Origin: Harmonia axyridis
Lineage: Eukaryota; Arthropoda; Insecta; Coleoptera; Coccinellidae
Assembly (NCBI RefSeq): GCF_914767665.1
Contig: NC_059505.1
Coordinates: 21,635,506-21,699,505 of the forward strand
Direction: 5' to 3'
Length of the DNA stretch: 64,000 nucleotides
Of this stretch, positions 52,690-63,893 are shown piece after piece. Each line of letters starts with the position of its first letter. The stretch's first letter is position 1. The notes beneath the pieces were generated by a model. That model saw only the letters and a program-made list of their open reading frames with translations. It did not search any database and was not told where the DNA came from. The position numbers and the translations under genes are program-made.

Positions 52690-54499
52690 GTCGTACGTCA
52701 ATGAGAATAACCAAAGATTTGAGAATAACGAAAACAAAAAGGATCGTAGTAATATCACATGCTTCAAATGTAAGGAAAAAGGACATTATGTGTCGCAGTG
52801 TCAAAACAAAAAGGTAACTTACGCTTTGAGTGCCGTGTTTGCTAATGGTTCTTTTAGCAACACTGACTGGTATATTGATAGCGGTGCCAGTTTTCACCTT
52901 ACAGCAAGTGATAACGATCTCATTGACAAACGGAAGCCAGAATTAAGAGAAATATTATGTGTGAATGAGGCCAAACTTGCAGTCAAAAGTGCAGGTGATG
53001 TCAGAATGGAAACTATGGTGAGAGGAAAAAGTGTTAATGTACTTTTACAAAACGTACACTTCATTCCAGGACTAACCACGAATCTGGTCTCTGTTAGCCA
53101 ATTAATTAGAAACGGAGCCAGAGTAAATTTCCATGACACAGGATGTGAAATTTTTAATAAAAATAACGTTCTTGTTGGAGTAGCTGATTTGAAGAACAAT
53201 GTATACAAGCTGAGATTGAATAACAAGAATTCAACAGCATTGTTGGCCGCTCCAATGGTTACACCAGATCTATGGCACAGGAGACTAGGGCACATCAACT
53301 CGGATTTCTTAATAAAAATGCCAGAAGTAGTTGAAGGTATGCCACCGTTCAAACTTGGAGAAAAAATACAGAAATCTAATTGTGAGGTATGTTGCGAGGC
53401 AAAACAAAATAGATTACCGTTCCCAGCAAAAGGAAGTAGAGCCAGTGACGTATTGGAGATTATTCATAGTGATGTCTGTGGACCTCATGAAAAATTATCT
53501 ATAGGAGGCTCAAGGTATTTTCTCACATTCATAGATGATTACTCAAGAATGTGTTTCATCTATTTTTTAAAATCGAAGGATGAAGTTCCAGAGAAGTTTC
53601 ACCAGTTCAGATGCCTAGTAGAAAAACAGAGGAATAAACGAATAAAAATTCTGAGAACAGACAATGGAGGGGAGTAAATTGGTAGAGATTTCCAAAATTA
53701 TCTCAAAAACAATGGTATTGTTCATCAAAGGACAAACAGTTATACTCCAGAGCAGAATGGTATGGCAGAGAGGTTCAATAGGACGATTGTAGAAAGAGCA
53801 AGATGTTTACTCTTCGACCAAAACCTAGGTAAGCAATTTTGGGCTGAAGCGAGTAAAACTGCTTGCCACCTAATCAATCGTTCAGTTACCTCTAGTATTT
53901 CAAAAACTCCATATGAAATGTGGCACAACAAAAGGCCAGACATTATTAGCATACGAGTATTTGGAAGTACCGCAATGTCTCATGTTCCAAAAGAGAATAG
54001 GCAGAAATGGGATAAAAAGGCCGTCAAATGCATCCTTGTAGGATTTGATGATCACACCAAAGGATACCGACTTTATAACCCAAACAGCCGAAAAGTTTTC
54101 ATCAGTCGAGATGTCACAATAATGGAGAACATAAAGAAGAGTGTTGCTCTAAACATCGAAGAACCAGTTCAAGAGGTGACAGATTCAGTGGGGGTCTCCG
54201 CATCAAAAATGGAAGATTTCAAAGAAAATGGTCAACCAACAGATGAACTGGACGACAGTGAACCTGAAACTACTTCAGGTATATCAAACGATCAACCTAG
54301 AAGATCTCAAAGACAGAGAAAAAGGAAGGTGGATCCAGACTTCGTAACATATGCATGTGGTGGACAAGTTATTGCAGAAAAGCAAATTGTATTGAAACAT
54401 TTACCGACACATGAAATGCCAGCTGATATTTTAACGAAAAGTTTACCTGCTGTTAAACATAATTATTTTTCAAAAATGTTGGGCATTCATGATATGTAG
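52620..54499 (+). pseudogene. Copia-2 protease-integrase with RT deleted, copy 1
   Basis: Domains: zinc knuckle (about 52762), protease DWYIDSGASFHLTA (about 52866), pre-integrase LWHRRLGHINSDFL, integrase zinc region (CEVCCEAKQ) and core with IIHSDVCGPH, LRTDNGGE and NGMAERFNRTIVERA. A TAA at 53675-53677, right after LRTDNGGE, breaks the core. After the integrase tail (RRSQRQRKRKVDPDFV, about 54300) the sequence jumps to the last 40 codons of RNase H (HEMPADILTKSLP) and a stop at 54499. About 1.5 kb of RT/RNase H is missing. Confidence 0.88.
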
Positions 54500-54555
54500 T
54501 AGTTCTTAAGTTTCATCATGTGATTTTGTTTTTATTTGTACTGTGTAAGTGGGGG

Positions 54556-54808
54556 TGTTGAAATATTTACCCAGTACAAAAGTAATATAAGTTGTCTTGT
54601 AGTATTTCTATGCGCGGCATGCGCAGTTGTATATTTATTCTGTGTAAATTGTTAGATAGTCTATGTGCAAGCTATGCTCGCGCCCTTTCTCTCGTTGGTC
54701 GTTGTTGAAGAGTATTATTGTATATTTGTCAGTGTGTTTACTACACAGTTATTTCCTATATTTTATTAAAGACTTTTAATTATTAAACAGTGCGTTTAAT
54801 TTATAACA
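54556..54808 (+). repeat. Copia-2 LTR 2 (shared)
   Basis: It serves as the 3' LTR of body 1 and the 5' LTR of body 2. A G-rich polypurine tract (AAGTGGGGG) precedes it at 54547-54555. Confidence 0.92.
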
Positions 54809-54951
54809 GGTTATGTGCCCACGTGCGTTCTCATCGCGTGCAATCTAGACTTTTTATAATAGTTTATCGGTCGGGAACGTTCCACTACGTAAAGTACATT
54901 TATATATATATTGTGAAATAGTGTTGTGAAACAGACGAACAATAATTCAAG

Positions 54952-55587
54952 ATGGCAGCAGTTAATTATTTCGCCAGTGTGCCAAAGCTAAACGGACGCG
55001 AAAATTACCAGGAATGGGTATTCGCCATTGAAAACGTGCTAGTACTCGAAGGGCTGGATAAGTGCGTTGATGGCAGTGAATTGGACTCCGTTCTATTAGC
55101 CAAAGCAAAGGCAAAATTAATATTGACAATGGAACCATCGCTTTACACCCACGTGAGAGATGCAAAAACTCCTAAAGAAGTATGGACGAAACTTAAAAAT
55201 CTGTACGACGATAGCGGTTTTACCAGAAAAATCGGGCTTTTAAGGACTTTAATATCAGCCAGATTGGAGAACCATGATTCTATGGAGAGTTACACCACTC
55301 AAGTCGTCGAAACATCGCAAAAGTTGAAAAGAACGGGCTTCAACATTGATGATGAATGGGTCGGATCATTACTCTTGGCAGGCTTACCCCCGAAATATTC
55401 ACCGATGATTATGGCTGTTGAACACTCTGGTATTAAAATAACAACAGATGCCATTAAATCGAAATTGCTCGATATGCACGCAGATGGCGGTAGCCAGGCC
55501 CATGGAGAAGCGTTTTCTGCTAGAAGTAACGCACGAAAAGGGAAACAGTTCCAGAGATGGCGGAAGAAGCAGCGATTCGAACAGTAG
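54952..55587 (+). pseudogene. Copia-2 gag, copy 2
   Basis: Same 211 codons as the copy at 52054-52689, with the same frameshift and stop. I noticed no differing residue. Confidence 0.85.
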
Positions 55588-57397
55588 GTCGTACGTCAAT
55601 GAGAATAACCAAAGATTTGAGAATAACGAAAACAAAAAGGATCGTAGTAATATCACATGCTTCAAATGTAAGGAAAAAGGACATTATGTGTCGCAGTGTC
55701 AAAACAAAAAGGTAACTTACGCTTTGAGTGCCGTGTTTGCTAATGGTTCTTTTAGCAACACTGACTGGTATATTGATAGCGGTGCCAGTTTTCACCTTAC
55801 AGCAAGTGATAACGATCTCATTGACAAACGGAAGCCAGAATTAAGAGAAATATTATGTGTGAATGAGGCCAAACTTGCAGTCAAAAGTGCAGGTGATGTC
55901 AGAATGGAAACTATGGTGAGAGGAAAAAGTGTTAATGTACTTTTACAAAACGTACACTTCATTCCAGGACTAACCACGAATCTGGTCTCTGTTAGCCAAT
56001 TAATTAGAAACGGAGCCAGAGTAAATTTCCATGACACAGGATGTGAAATTTTTAATAAAAATAACGTTCTTGTTGGAGTAGCTGATTTGAAGAACAATGT
56101 ATACAAGCTGAGATTGAATAACAAGAATTCAACAGCATTGTTGGCCGCTCCAATGGTTACACCAGATCTATGGCACAGGAGACTAGGGCACATCAACTCG
56201 GATTTCTTAATAAAAATGCCAGAAGTAGTTGAAGGTATGCCACCGTTCAAACTTGGAGAAAAAATACAGAAATCTAATTGTGAGGTATGTTGCGAGGCAA
56301 AACAAAATAGATTACCGTTCCCAGCAAAAGGAAGTAGAGCCAGTGACGTATTGGAGATTATTCATAGTGATGTCTGTGGACCTCATGAAAAATTATCTAT
56401 AGGAGGCTCAAGGTATTTTCTCACATTCATAGATGATTACTCAAGAATGTGTTTCATCTATTTTTTAAAATCGAAGGATGAAGTTCCAGAGAAGTTTCAC
56501 CAGTTCAGATGCCTAGTAGAAAAACAGAGGAATAAACGAATAAAAATTCTGAGAACAGACAATGGAGGGGAGTAAATTGGTAGAGATTTCCAAAATTATC
56601 TCAAAAACAATGGTATTGTTCATCAAAGGACAAACAGTTATACTCCAGAGCAGAATGGTATGGCAGAGAGGTTCAATAGGACGATTGTAGAAAGAGCAAG
56701 ATGTTTACTCTTCGACCAAAACCTAGGTAAGCAATTTTGGGCTGAAGCGAGTAAAACTGCTTGCCACCTAATCAATCGTTCAGTTACCTCTAGTATTTCA
56801 AAAACTCCATATGAAATGTGGCACAACAAAAGGCCAGACATTATTAGCATACGAGTATTTGGAAGTACCGCAATGTCTCATGTTCCAAAAGAGAATAGGC
56901 AGAAATGGGATAAAAAGGCCGTCAAATGCATCCTTGTAGGATTTGATGATCACACCAAAGGATACCGACTTTATAACCCAAACAGCCGAAAAGTTTTCAT
57001 CAGTCGAGATGTCACAATAATGGAGAACATAAAGAAGAGTGTTGCTCTAAACATCGAAGAACCAGTTCAAGAGGTGACAGATTCAGTGGGGGTCTCCGCA
57101 TCAAAAATGGAAGATTTCAAAGAAAATGGTCAACCAACAGATGAACTGGACGACAGTGAACCTGAAACTACTTCAGGTATATCAAACGATCAACCTAGAA
57201 GATCTCAAAGACAGAGAAAAAGGAAGGTGGATCCAGACTTCGTAACATATGCATGTGGTGGACAAGTTATTGCAGAAAAGCAAATTGTATTGAAACATTT
57301 ACCGACACATGAAATGCCAGCTGATATTTTAACGAAAAGTTTACCTGCTGTTAAACATAATTATTTTTCAAAAATGTTGGGCATTCATGATATGTAG
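55518..57397 (+). pseudogene. Copia-2 protease-integrase with RT deleted, copy 2
   Basis: Same as the block at 52620-54499, including the TAA after LRTDNGGE (56573-56575) and the fusion of the integrase tail to the RNase H C-terminus. Shared lesions date the tandem duplication after them. Confidence 0.88.
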
Positions 57398-57453
57398 TAG
57401 TTCTTAAGTTTCATCATGTGATTTTGTTTTTATTTGTACTGTGTAAGTGGGGG

Positions 57454-57706
57454 TGTTGAAATATTTACCCAGTACAAAAGTAATATAAGTTGTCTTGTAG
57501 TATTTCTATGCGCGGCATGCGCAGTTGTATATTTATTCTGTGTAAATTGTTAGATAGTCTATGTGCAAGCTATGCTCGCGCCCTTTCTCTCGTTGGTCGT
57601 TGTTGAAGAGTATTATTGTATATTTGTCAGTGTGTTTACTACACAGTTATTTCCTATATTTTATTAAAGACTTTTAATTATTAAACAGTGCGTTTAATTT
57701 ATAACA
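57454..57706 (+). repeat. Copia-2 LTR 3
   Basis: Right-hand LTR of the array; the CTTAT duplication follows at 57707-57711. The polypurine tract AAGTGGGGG is immediately upstream. Confidence 0.92.
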
Positions 57707-57711
57707 CTTAT

Positions 57712-57840
57712 GTCGGTACTACGTGTCCTATATTCACTACCTATTAACATATACTTTGATTTTTTTATATTGACTTTCAAGTTATTGTCGCAAAGCCAAA
57801 TGAACAACCTATCTAATGATTTTAATGAATTTTCTCTCTT
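57712..57840 (-). pseudogene. LINE-D reverse transcriptase, 5' part
   Basis: The minus strand reads NSLKSLDRLFIWLCDNN then LKVNIKKSKYMLIGSEYRT, the RT segment just before the thumb, and continues in frame into 51652-50996 once the Copia-2 array is removed. LINE-D is 5'-truncated at about 57840, where Copia-1 3' sequence resumes (GGCATGGAAGGGG polypurine tract, 57851-57863). Confidence 0.75.
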
Positions 57841-57863
57841 TTACCTTGTCGGCATGGAAGGGG

Positions 57864-58214
57864 TGTTAGAGTTCACCCTGTGTAACTCTTTTTTAAACAT
57901 GCCTACAATAAAACAAATTGATTAGTCCATCTAGCGGCAGCTAGATGAACTTGTTTATAGAGGACACTTGGTCCATCTAGCGGTGAATAGACGAACTCGC
58001 GTATGAAGAACGATGAATCCTTCTAGCGGCCTATACAAACAGTCATAGAGGACAACTAGTCCACCTGGTGGTAAAGGAACGGTTGATGACCGTTACGTGT
58101 GATTTCCATGTTTCATTCGATGACTGAAAGCGGTGGATGTAACACACGTGTTTTTTGAAAAATCTTGTTAAAGAGAAAGTATAGTTAATAGTATTGAATA
58201 CGAAATATCTAACT
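57864..58214 (+). repeat. Copia-1 3' LTR
   Basis: 351 bp, preceded by the polypurine tract GGAAGGGG and followed by the duplicated target CATAT. It differs from the 5' LTR (10193-10543) at about nine positions, roughly 2.6%, the most diverged LTR pair in the window. Its position proves that everything from 10544 to 57863 is inside Copia-1. Confidence 0.92.
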
Positions 58215-58219
58215 CATAT

Positions 58220-59122
58220 TATAATCAAAGCAAGAAACCAGAATACAGGTTTAAACGAAAGTATCATTTAATGAAAGAAAAATCAAATGATTATTTGAAA
58301 GTAAATGAAAATTAATGAAGTAAGTGTTCAAAATGTCCACCATTTTGTAAAATGCACTTTACGGTTCTGGAACCCATACTTCTTATACATTTGATTGTTT
58401 GGTCTCCTTGAATACCTTCCAAAACATTCTCAATTTTCTCGCGAGGTATCACTATTGTTGTATTTGTCATTTGTTCCGTTGAAATAAAATTACAGAATCG
58501 AACTTTATTTTGAGATCATTACGATATAATTTTTGCAAGGCTTGGTATTCAAATTTAAAATCATTGTATTCGCGGCTCTTGACTATTTTATTAACAGCAG
58601 TTTTTTAAAAATTCCATTCACTGGCCACAGTTCTCGATTTTTTTCTGGGTTCGATTGAATTTGGGTCAGAACATTGATATCGTTAATAGACTTGTTTTTT
58701 CTTACATACACACCATAAAATTTGGATGAGGGTCAAAATCACTTGAAAATCAACTTTGAATGACATTGTATGATATATCATTGAATTCAGCGTTAAAAGT
58801 AATTTTGAAAAATTTCATAAAATATGCAGGTCCGTATTGAAAAAAATGAGGTTGAGGGTAGCCCAGAGAGTACGAAACGTTGGATACGAAATCTGATTAC
58901 GTCAAATTGAGGATAATTTACTGTCTAATAAAAAATTCCTGTAACATTTTTTGATAATATTTGAAATAAAGTGGGAAAAAAAGAAAAATAAAAATGACAT
59001 AATTTACTTTTCTTATGATATCTCAATAACCGGCCCTGATAATCTCTGCTTGATAATGCTTCTTTGCATGCAACTTTTTCCCCATTAGACCGATCTTCTA
59101 ACTCTTATGGTTTAAAAGTTAC
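58220..59122 (-). mobile_element. Mariner-like element, right segment
   Basis: Interior and right terminal repeat of the element whose left end is at 9639. From about 58725 rightward it is the inverse of 9639 to about 10070. It is split from its last 33 bases (63899-63931) by Copia-3. Between 58480 and 58725 I see no gene. Confidence 0.78.
58312..58480 (-). pseudogene. Mariner/Tc1-like transposase C-terminal remnant
   Basis: The minus-strand frame reads IVIPREKIENVLEGIQGDQ, TIKCIRSMGSRTVKC and ILQNGGHFEHLLH, then stop at 58312. A C-terminus with NGGHFEHLL is common in Tc1/mariner-type transposases of insects. The catalytic DD(E/D) region is absent. It fits the TA duplication and the element's ends. 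Confidence 0.55.
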
Positions 59123-59338
59123 TGTTAAAAGTATAAAAGATAAAGAAAACAATTATTTGTGAACTTAGGTTAAGTTGTCAATTGTCATGTGAACATAGAA
59201 GAATATACTGAATATAGGTTAACTAGAACGAGTCCATGTAAGATGAAAGTGTGCTACATGTGCTTTTGGGAAATAAATTTTTAATTACTTCTTCGCATTA
59301 TTAATGATCAAGGATAAGATAAAATAACAATCTCAACA
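59123..59338 (+). repeat. Copia-3 5' LTR
   Basis: 216 bp, TGTTAAAAG to AATCTCAACA. A TATA-like box TATAAAAG lies near its start (59132-59139) and an AATAAA signal at about 59271-59276, giving a plausible short promoter and poly(A) region. Confidence 0.92.
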
Positions 59339-59352
59339 GGTTATGGACCCAG
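59339..59352 (+). promoter_or_regulatory. Copia-3 primer-binding site, internal tRNA-iMet
   Basis: GGTTATGGACCCAG immediately follows the LTR. It matches the complement of the initiator tRNA-Met anticodon stem-loop (GGTTATGGGCCCAG) with one difference, the internal-fragment priming known from Drosophila copia. Confidence 0.75.
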
Positions 59353-59482
59353 TTGAAACTTAAAAATAAAAACCCAGGTAAAAGAGAACATAAAAACCCA
59401 GTTGAAACATAAAAATAAAAACCCAGTTAAAACCAAAAAGACGAACCGGTGAAGAAGATTGGATTGGACTAGTTGGAGAATC

Positions 59483-60814
59483 ATGGAAGGTGCAGGTGCT
59501 GTTAGCAGTGAAGAGATTGGGAACGTTGAGAAGCTGAGGGATATTACGTCCTTCGACATATGGAAATTCCAAGTGACGGTTTTGCTGAAGTCCAGTGGAT
59601 TGATGAACATTGTGGAAGGAGAAGAGGCGTTTGTAGAGACCATGGAGGAAAAAACGAAAAAACTGTGGATCAAGAATGATGCCAAGGCACAGAGGATTTT
59701 GATAGGTACTATAGATAAAAAGGTATTTATGCATGTTATCAATTGTAAAACTTCGGCAGAAATGTACAAAAAGTTATGTTTGCTATTTAAAAAAGATACC
59801 GAGCAACAGAAATGTAATCTCCTTCAGGAATTTTTGAATTATACGTTTGAAAGGGGAAGTGATATGTCCTTGCACATCAGTGAACTTGAAAATTTGGCTT
59901 ATCGTTTGAATGAAATGAATCAAAAAATAGATGAAACCAAGTTCATTTCAAAAATTTTGAGCTCTTTGCCAGATCGGTTTAACTATTTTAGAACTGCATG
60001 GGAGTCCACTCCAAAAAGTCAAAAAACTCTTATCAATTTAACGTCTAGGCTCATAGCTGAAGATGAAAATAACAATAAAGAAAGCGGGTACTCGGTTGTT
60101 TTTAATGCAAATGAGAAGATTTGTCATAAATGTTCTAAAAGGGGTCATATTGCTCGTTTTTGTAAAACTAAGAACTTGTCTAGGGATGGAGGAGCATCAA
60201 GGGAGATTAAATGTTATAATTGTGGAAAGGTTGGACATTATGCTGAAAATTGTACCGTAAGAGCTAAAGCAGGACAAGGAGATGTGTCGTGTAAAATATG
60301 TAAAAAGACAAATCATACAGAAAGTAGTTGTTACTTTAGAAATAAACAGGAGGGGAACAGAGATGATAAAGAAAGAAAAAGAGTATCGTTTTTAACATAT
60401 TCAAAAGAACAGGAAAACAGGATAGGCTCAAACCATAATGAAATTTTTGTGATAGATTCAGGATGTACCTCTCACATGGTAAATGATAAAAGTTTGTTTA
60501 AAAAGTTTGAAGAAAAAGAAATAGATATTTGTGTGGCTAAAAAGAATACTGAAATAAAAGCAGAAGGAAAGGGTACTATTGAAAATAAAAAGAGTATTTT
60601 GAATGAGGTTTTATTTGTACCGGAGTTTAGTAAAAACTTATTATCAGTGAGTGCAATTACAGAAAATCAAGGGCAAGTTATTTTTGAAAAGGATAAGGTG
60701 TATGTTATGAAAAATGAAGGAGAAGTTTTTGAAGGTAAAAGAAATGCAACAGGGCTTTATGAGATAAACCTAAATGAGAATTGCCAAGAAACAAGTTATC
60801 TGTTAGAAACCTAA
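59483..60814 (+). pseudogene. Copia-3 gag and protease
   Basis: Translation probably starts at the ATG at 59483 (EGAGAVSSEEIGN). The gag body (SFDIWKFQVTVLLKSSG, MYKKLCLLFKKD, LSSLPDRFNYF) is followed by three zinc-knuckle-like motifs (CHKCSKRGHIARFC, CYNCGKVGHYAENC, CKICKKTNHTESSC). The protease has FVIDSGCTSHMV near 60452; Cys replaces the usual Ala after the DSG triad. The frame ends at TAA 60812-60814, and the integrase continues in the same frame directly after it, so this is a single stop in a gag-pol frame, by mutation or readthrough. Confidence 0.85.
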
Positions 60815-61828
60815 ATGGACAAAGTTATAAATTGGCATCGTAAATTGGAACATTTGAGCATGGGAAGTATCAAAAAGCTAATTGAAAATAAAATGGTAAC
60901 AGGTATAATGGACATAAACGAAAGGGATACTAAAAATTTTGAGATACCTTGTGAAATATGTTTGAAAGCAAAACAAGTTAGATTTCCATTTGATAGTGAA
61001 CGAACAAAAGCAACTCGGCCTTTAGAAATTATACACACTGATTTATGTGGTCCAATAGATCCAGAGACATGGGACAGGAAGAAATATATATTAACTGTTT
61101 CAGATGATTATACTCACTTTGCTGTAATATACCTTTTGAAACATAAAAATGAAGTGACGGAATATATAAAAGAATATGTATTGGAGATGAAATCATACAA
61201 AAGCATGAAAGTATCTAAGATAAGATGTGACAATGGAAAAGAGTACATTAATAATGAGTTGATGACATTTTGTAGGAAAAGGGGCTTAAAAGTGGATTCA
61301 ACAATACCATATTCACCCCAGTTAAATGGAAAATCAGAAAGGTTGAATCGAACATTGATGGAAAAGGCTCGCTCACTAATCTTTGATAGTGGCATGGAAA
61401 AAAAGTTTTGGGGAGAAGCAGCTAGAGTTGCAACATACTTGCTCAACAGAAGTCCAACAAGTTCGTTGAAAAAGGAAACACCATATGAGAAGTGGACAAA
61501 TAAAAAACCAAACTTGGGATTTTTACAATTTTTTGGAAGTGATGCACATGCAAGGGTACTGGGACATTTGAAAAAATTGGATTCAAGGAGTCAGAAGTAT
61601 AAAATGGTAGGTTATGCTTCTAATGGCTACAGATTGTGGGATGAAAAAAGAAATAAAATCATAATAAGAAGAGATGTTGTGTTCAGAGAACCAAAAAATG
61701 ACTTTAAAATTAAAGAAAGTAGTATAAAATTGGATGAAGAAAAAGAAGAATATAGTTTCAGACAGGAAAATGATATACAAGACCTAAGATATGGAAGTGC
61801 AAAGATTTTCAGAATCCTATCAGGCTGA
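60815..61828 (+). pseudogene. Copia-3 integrase
   Basis: Motifs are NWHRKLEHLSMGSIKKL and CEICLKAKQVRFPF (zinc-binding), then IIHTDLCGPID (Asp), KIRCDNGKEYI (Asp) and NGKSERLNRTLMEKA (Glu), followed by FWGEAARVATYLLNRSPTS and the DNA-binding tail (YKMVGYASNGYRLW, NKIIIRRDVVFRE). All three catalytic acids are present. The frame shifts at about 61800 into the acidic linker before RT. Confidence 0.85.
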
Positions 61829-63518
61829 ACAAGATGATATAGAAATGAAAGAAGATCCTCGACAGGATGAAATAATAGAAATAGAAAGCAATCCAGAAAA
61901 TGAAATTGAATATATTTATGACTTATCAAGTAATGATGGGGATGAGGATAAGTTAAATTTGGGACAAGGAAGTTCAGAGACTAGCAATAAAAGGGGAAGG
62001 CCAATAAAACTACCAAAAAAATATGAGGACTATGTTTTACTCACCTATGAAGAAGCACTAAACAGTGAAGAAAAAGATCAATGGACACGGGCTATAGAAG
62101 ATGAAAAGGACTCGTTGCAGAAAAATAAAACATGGGATATAGTTGACAGAAAAGAAGCAAAGAATAATAAGGTACTAAGTAATAAATGGATATTCAAACA
62201 AAAGGATGATGGAACTTATAAGGCCAGACTGGTAGTCCGAGGCTGTCAGCAAGAAAAAGGAGTAGATTTCCAAGAAATTTTTAGTCCAGTTATCAATATA
62301 AACTCTTTAAGAACACTATTTGCACAATATCAGTTCAGTTTGACTATCTAATAAAAAAGTTTGATATAAAGACGGCATTTTTGTATGGAACCCTAAATGA
62401 AGAAGTATATATGGAAATACCCCAGGGTTATGATAGAATGAAAAATAAGGTATGCAGACTTAGAAAGTCATTATACGGACTTAAGCAAGCTCCAAGTAAA
62501 TGGAATGAACATTTTACTTGTTTACTGAAAGAGTATGGTTTAACATCGATAAGTGTTGATCAATGTTTGTTCAAAAATGAAAAAGGAACTTTGTTTTTAG
62601 CAATCTACGTTGATGATGGATTAATAGTTGGGAAAAATGAAGCTGAAATTAATGAGCTCTTGGAAAAACTGGAGATAAAAAAGTTCGAAGAAGTTGAAAC
62701 ATTTTTAGGAATCAGAGTGACAAGAACTAGTGAATTTATCAAACTTGATCAAGAAAAATACATAGAAGAGATAATTGAGAAATTTGGAATGCAATATGCA
62801 AAACCTGCAGAAACCCCAATGATACAAAATGATTGTTCAAGTGACGAGAATCAAAAAAAAATTAACTTTCCTTATAGAGAAGCAGTAGGCAGTTTACTAT
62901 ACATATCGAGCAAAACTAGACCAGACATAGCTTATGCTGTTAGTTTTTGTAGTAGGAAAATGGAGAATCCGACTAGGAATGATGTAAATAATGTAAAACG
63001 AATTATGAGGTATTTGAAAGATACCAAAGCTGATGGTATTGTATACAGAAAAACTACCCAGTTAGAAATTGCAGCATACAGTGATTCAGACTTTGCTGGT
63101 GACGAAACTACTCGAAAGAGTACAACTGGCTATGTGGTGTACTATTGCAATGGACCAGTTACCTGGTGTTCCAGAAAACAACCTGTGGTAGCTCTATCTA
63201 GTACTGAAGTTTATAGCCGCAGCGGAATGTGTTAAAGAGCTCTTGTATATAAAAGTAATGATTGAACACTTAACAAGTAATAATTTGAAAGTAATTCTTA
63301 ACATTGATAATCAAAGTGCCATAGCTATTATTAAGAATGGTCAGTTTAATAAACGCAGTAAGCACATAGACGTGAGATATCACTTCATTCATGAAAAGAT
63401 AAGAGAAAATCTGTTTAAAATTGATTATTTGAGTACGGAAAATATGATTGCAGACATATTCACTAAACCTTTAAACAAAATAAAATTTTTGAAACATAAG
63501 AATGAGTTGGTTTGTTAA
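61791..63518 (+). pseudogene. Copia-3 reverse transcriptase and RNase H
   Basis: Three blocks: 61791-62351, 62381-63235 and 63243-63518, separated by small frameshifts near 62340 and 63215. RT motifs are DQWTRAIEDEKDSL, NKWIFKQKDDGTYKARLVV, KKFDIKTAFLYGTL, LRKSLYGLKQAPSKW and LAIYVDDGLIVG (catalytic pair near 62610). RNase H has AAYSDSDFAGDE, LSSTE, NIDNQSAIAI and ENMIADIFTKPLNK. All catalytic residues remain, so only a few point lesions separate it from an open frame. Confidence 0.87.
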
Positions 63519-63677
63519 GGATAAGTCCTTTGAGATTTTTTTTTAGATTTAAGATTTTTCAAATCAGGTTAAGAACCACATGCTTGTTTTAACTATTGAT
63601 GTTTTGATGAGGGAATTCTTTTTGTTAAGAGTAATAATTATAACACATGTTATTAATTTATAATTATTAGGACAAGG
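63519..63677 (+). other. Copia-3 3' untranslated region
   Basis: AT-rich, no gene. The sequence just before the 3' LTR, AATTATTAGGACAAGG, is only a weak polypurine tract. Confidence 0.5.
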
Positions 63678-63893
63678 TGTTAAAAGTATAAAAGATAAAG
63701 AAAACAATTATTTGTGAACTTAGGTTAAGTTGTCAATTGTCATGTGAACATAGAAGAATATACTGAATATAGGTTAACTAGAACGAGTCCATGTAAGATG
63801 AAAGTGTGCTACATGTGCTTTTGGGAAATAAATTTTTAATTACTTCTTCGCATTATTAATGATCAAGGATAAGATAAAATAACAATCTCAACA
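63678..63893 (+). repeat. Copia-3 3' LTR
   Basis: 216 bp, identical by eye to 59123-59338. It is followed by GTTAC and the last 33 bases of the mariner-like element. Confidence 0.92.

Larger units (their letters stand above)
51658..57706 (+). mobile_element. Copia-2 tandem array: LTR-body-LTR-body-LTR
   Basis: Three 253-bp LTRs (51658-51910, 54556-54808, 57454-57706) enclose two bodies (51911-54555, 54809-57453) that look identical throughout. One 5-bp duplication CTTAT flanks the whole array (51653-51657, 57707-57711), so there was one insertion and a later duplication. Both bodies share a gag frameshift, a stop in integrase and a deletion of nearly all RT and RNase H. The duplication therefore happened after those losses, probably by unequal recombination between LTRs. 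Each body needs proteins from elsewhere to move. Confidence 0.88.
10193..58214 (+). mobile_element. Copia-1, LTR retrotransposon hosting most of the window
   Basis: Two 351-bp LTRs (10193-10543 and 57864-58214) are flanked by the 5-bp duplication CATAT (10188-10192, 58215-58219). Coding order is gag, protease, integrase, RT, RNase H, the Copia order. Coding blocks are 10633-12588, 18976-19331, 39731-40600, 44582-45083 and 49796-50196. Between them lie element X, a Gypsy element, LINE-C and a Foldback-like element; LINE-D with the Copia-2 array lies in the 3' region. At each junction the Copia reading continues once the insert and one duplication are removed. The LTRs differ at about 9 positions, so Copia-1 is older than the elements inside it. 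It is dead. Confidence 0.85.
59123..63893 (+). mobile_element. Copia-3, nearly complete LTR retrotransposon
   Basis: 4,771 bp. LTRs of 216 bp (59123-59338, 63678-63893) look identical. The 5-bp duplication GTTAC flanks it (59118-59122, 63894-63898), and removing it restores the mariner terminal repeat. The order gag-protease-integrase-RT-RNase H is complete, with all catalytic motifs, but one in-frame stop and at least three frameshifts. It is the youngest Copia here and is similar in style to Drosophila copia, with several zinc knuckles. Confidence 0.9.

Noticed and set aside
51653..57711. Two independent Copia-2 insertions side by side
   Set aside because: Only one CTTAT duplication exists, at the outer edges, and the middle LTR is single.
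10193..58214. The two 351-bp LTRs as unrelated solo LTRs
   Set aside because: Perfect CATAT flanks, equal length, a primer site after the left one, a polypurine tract before the right one, and Copia-1 coding pieces in order between them show one element.
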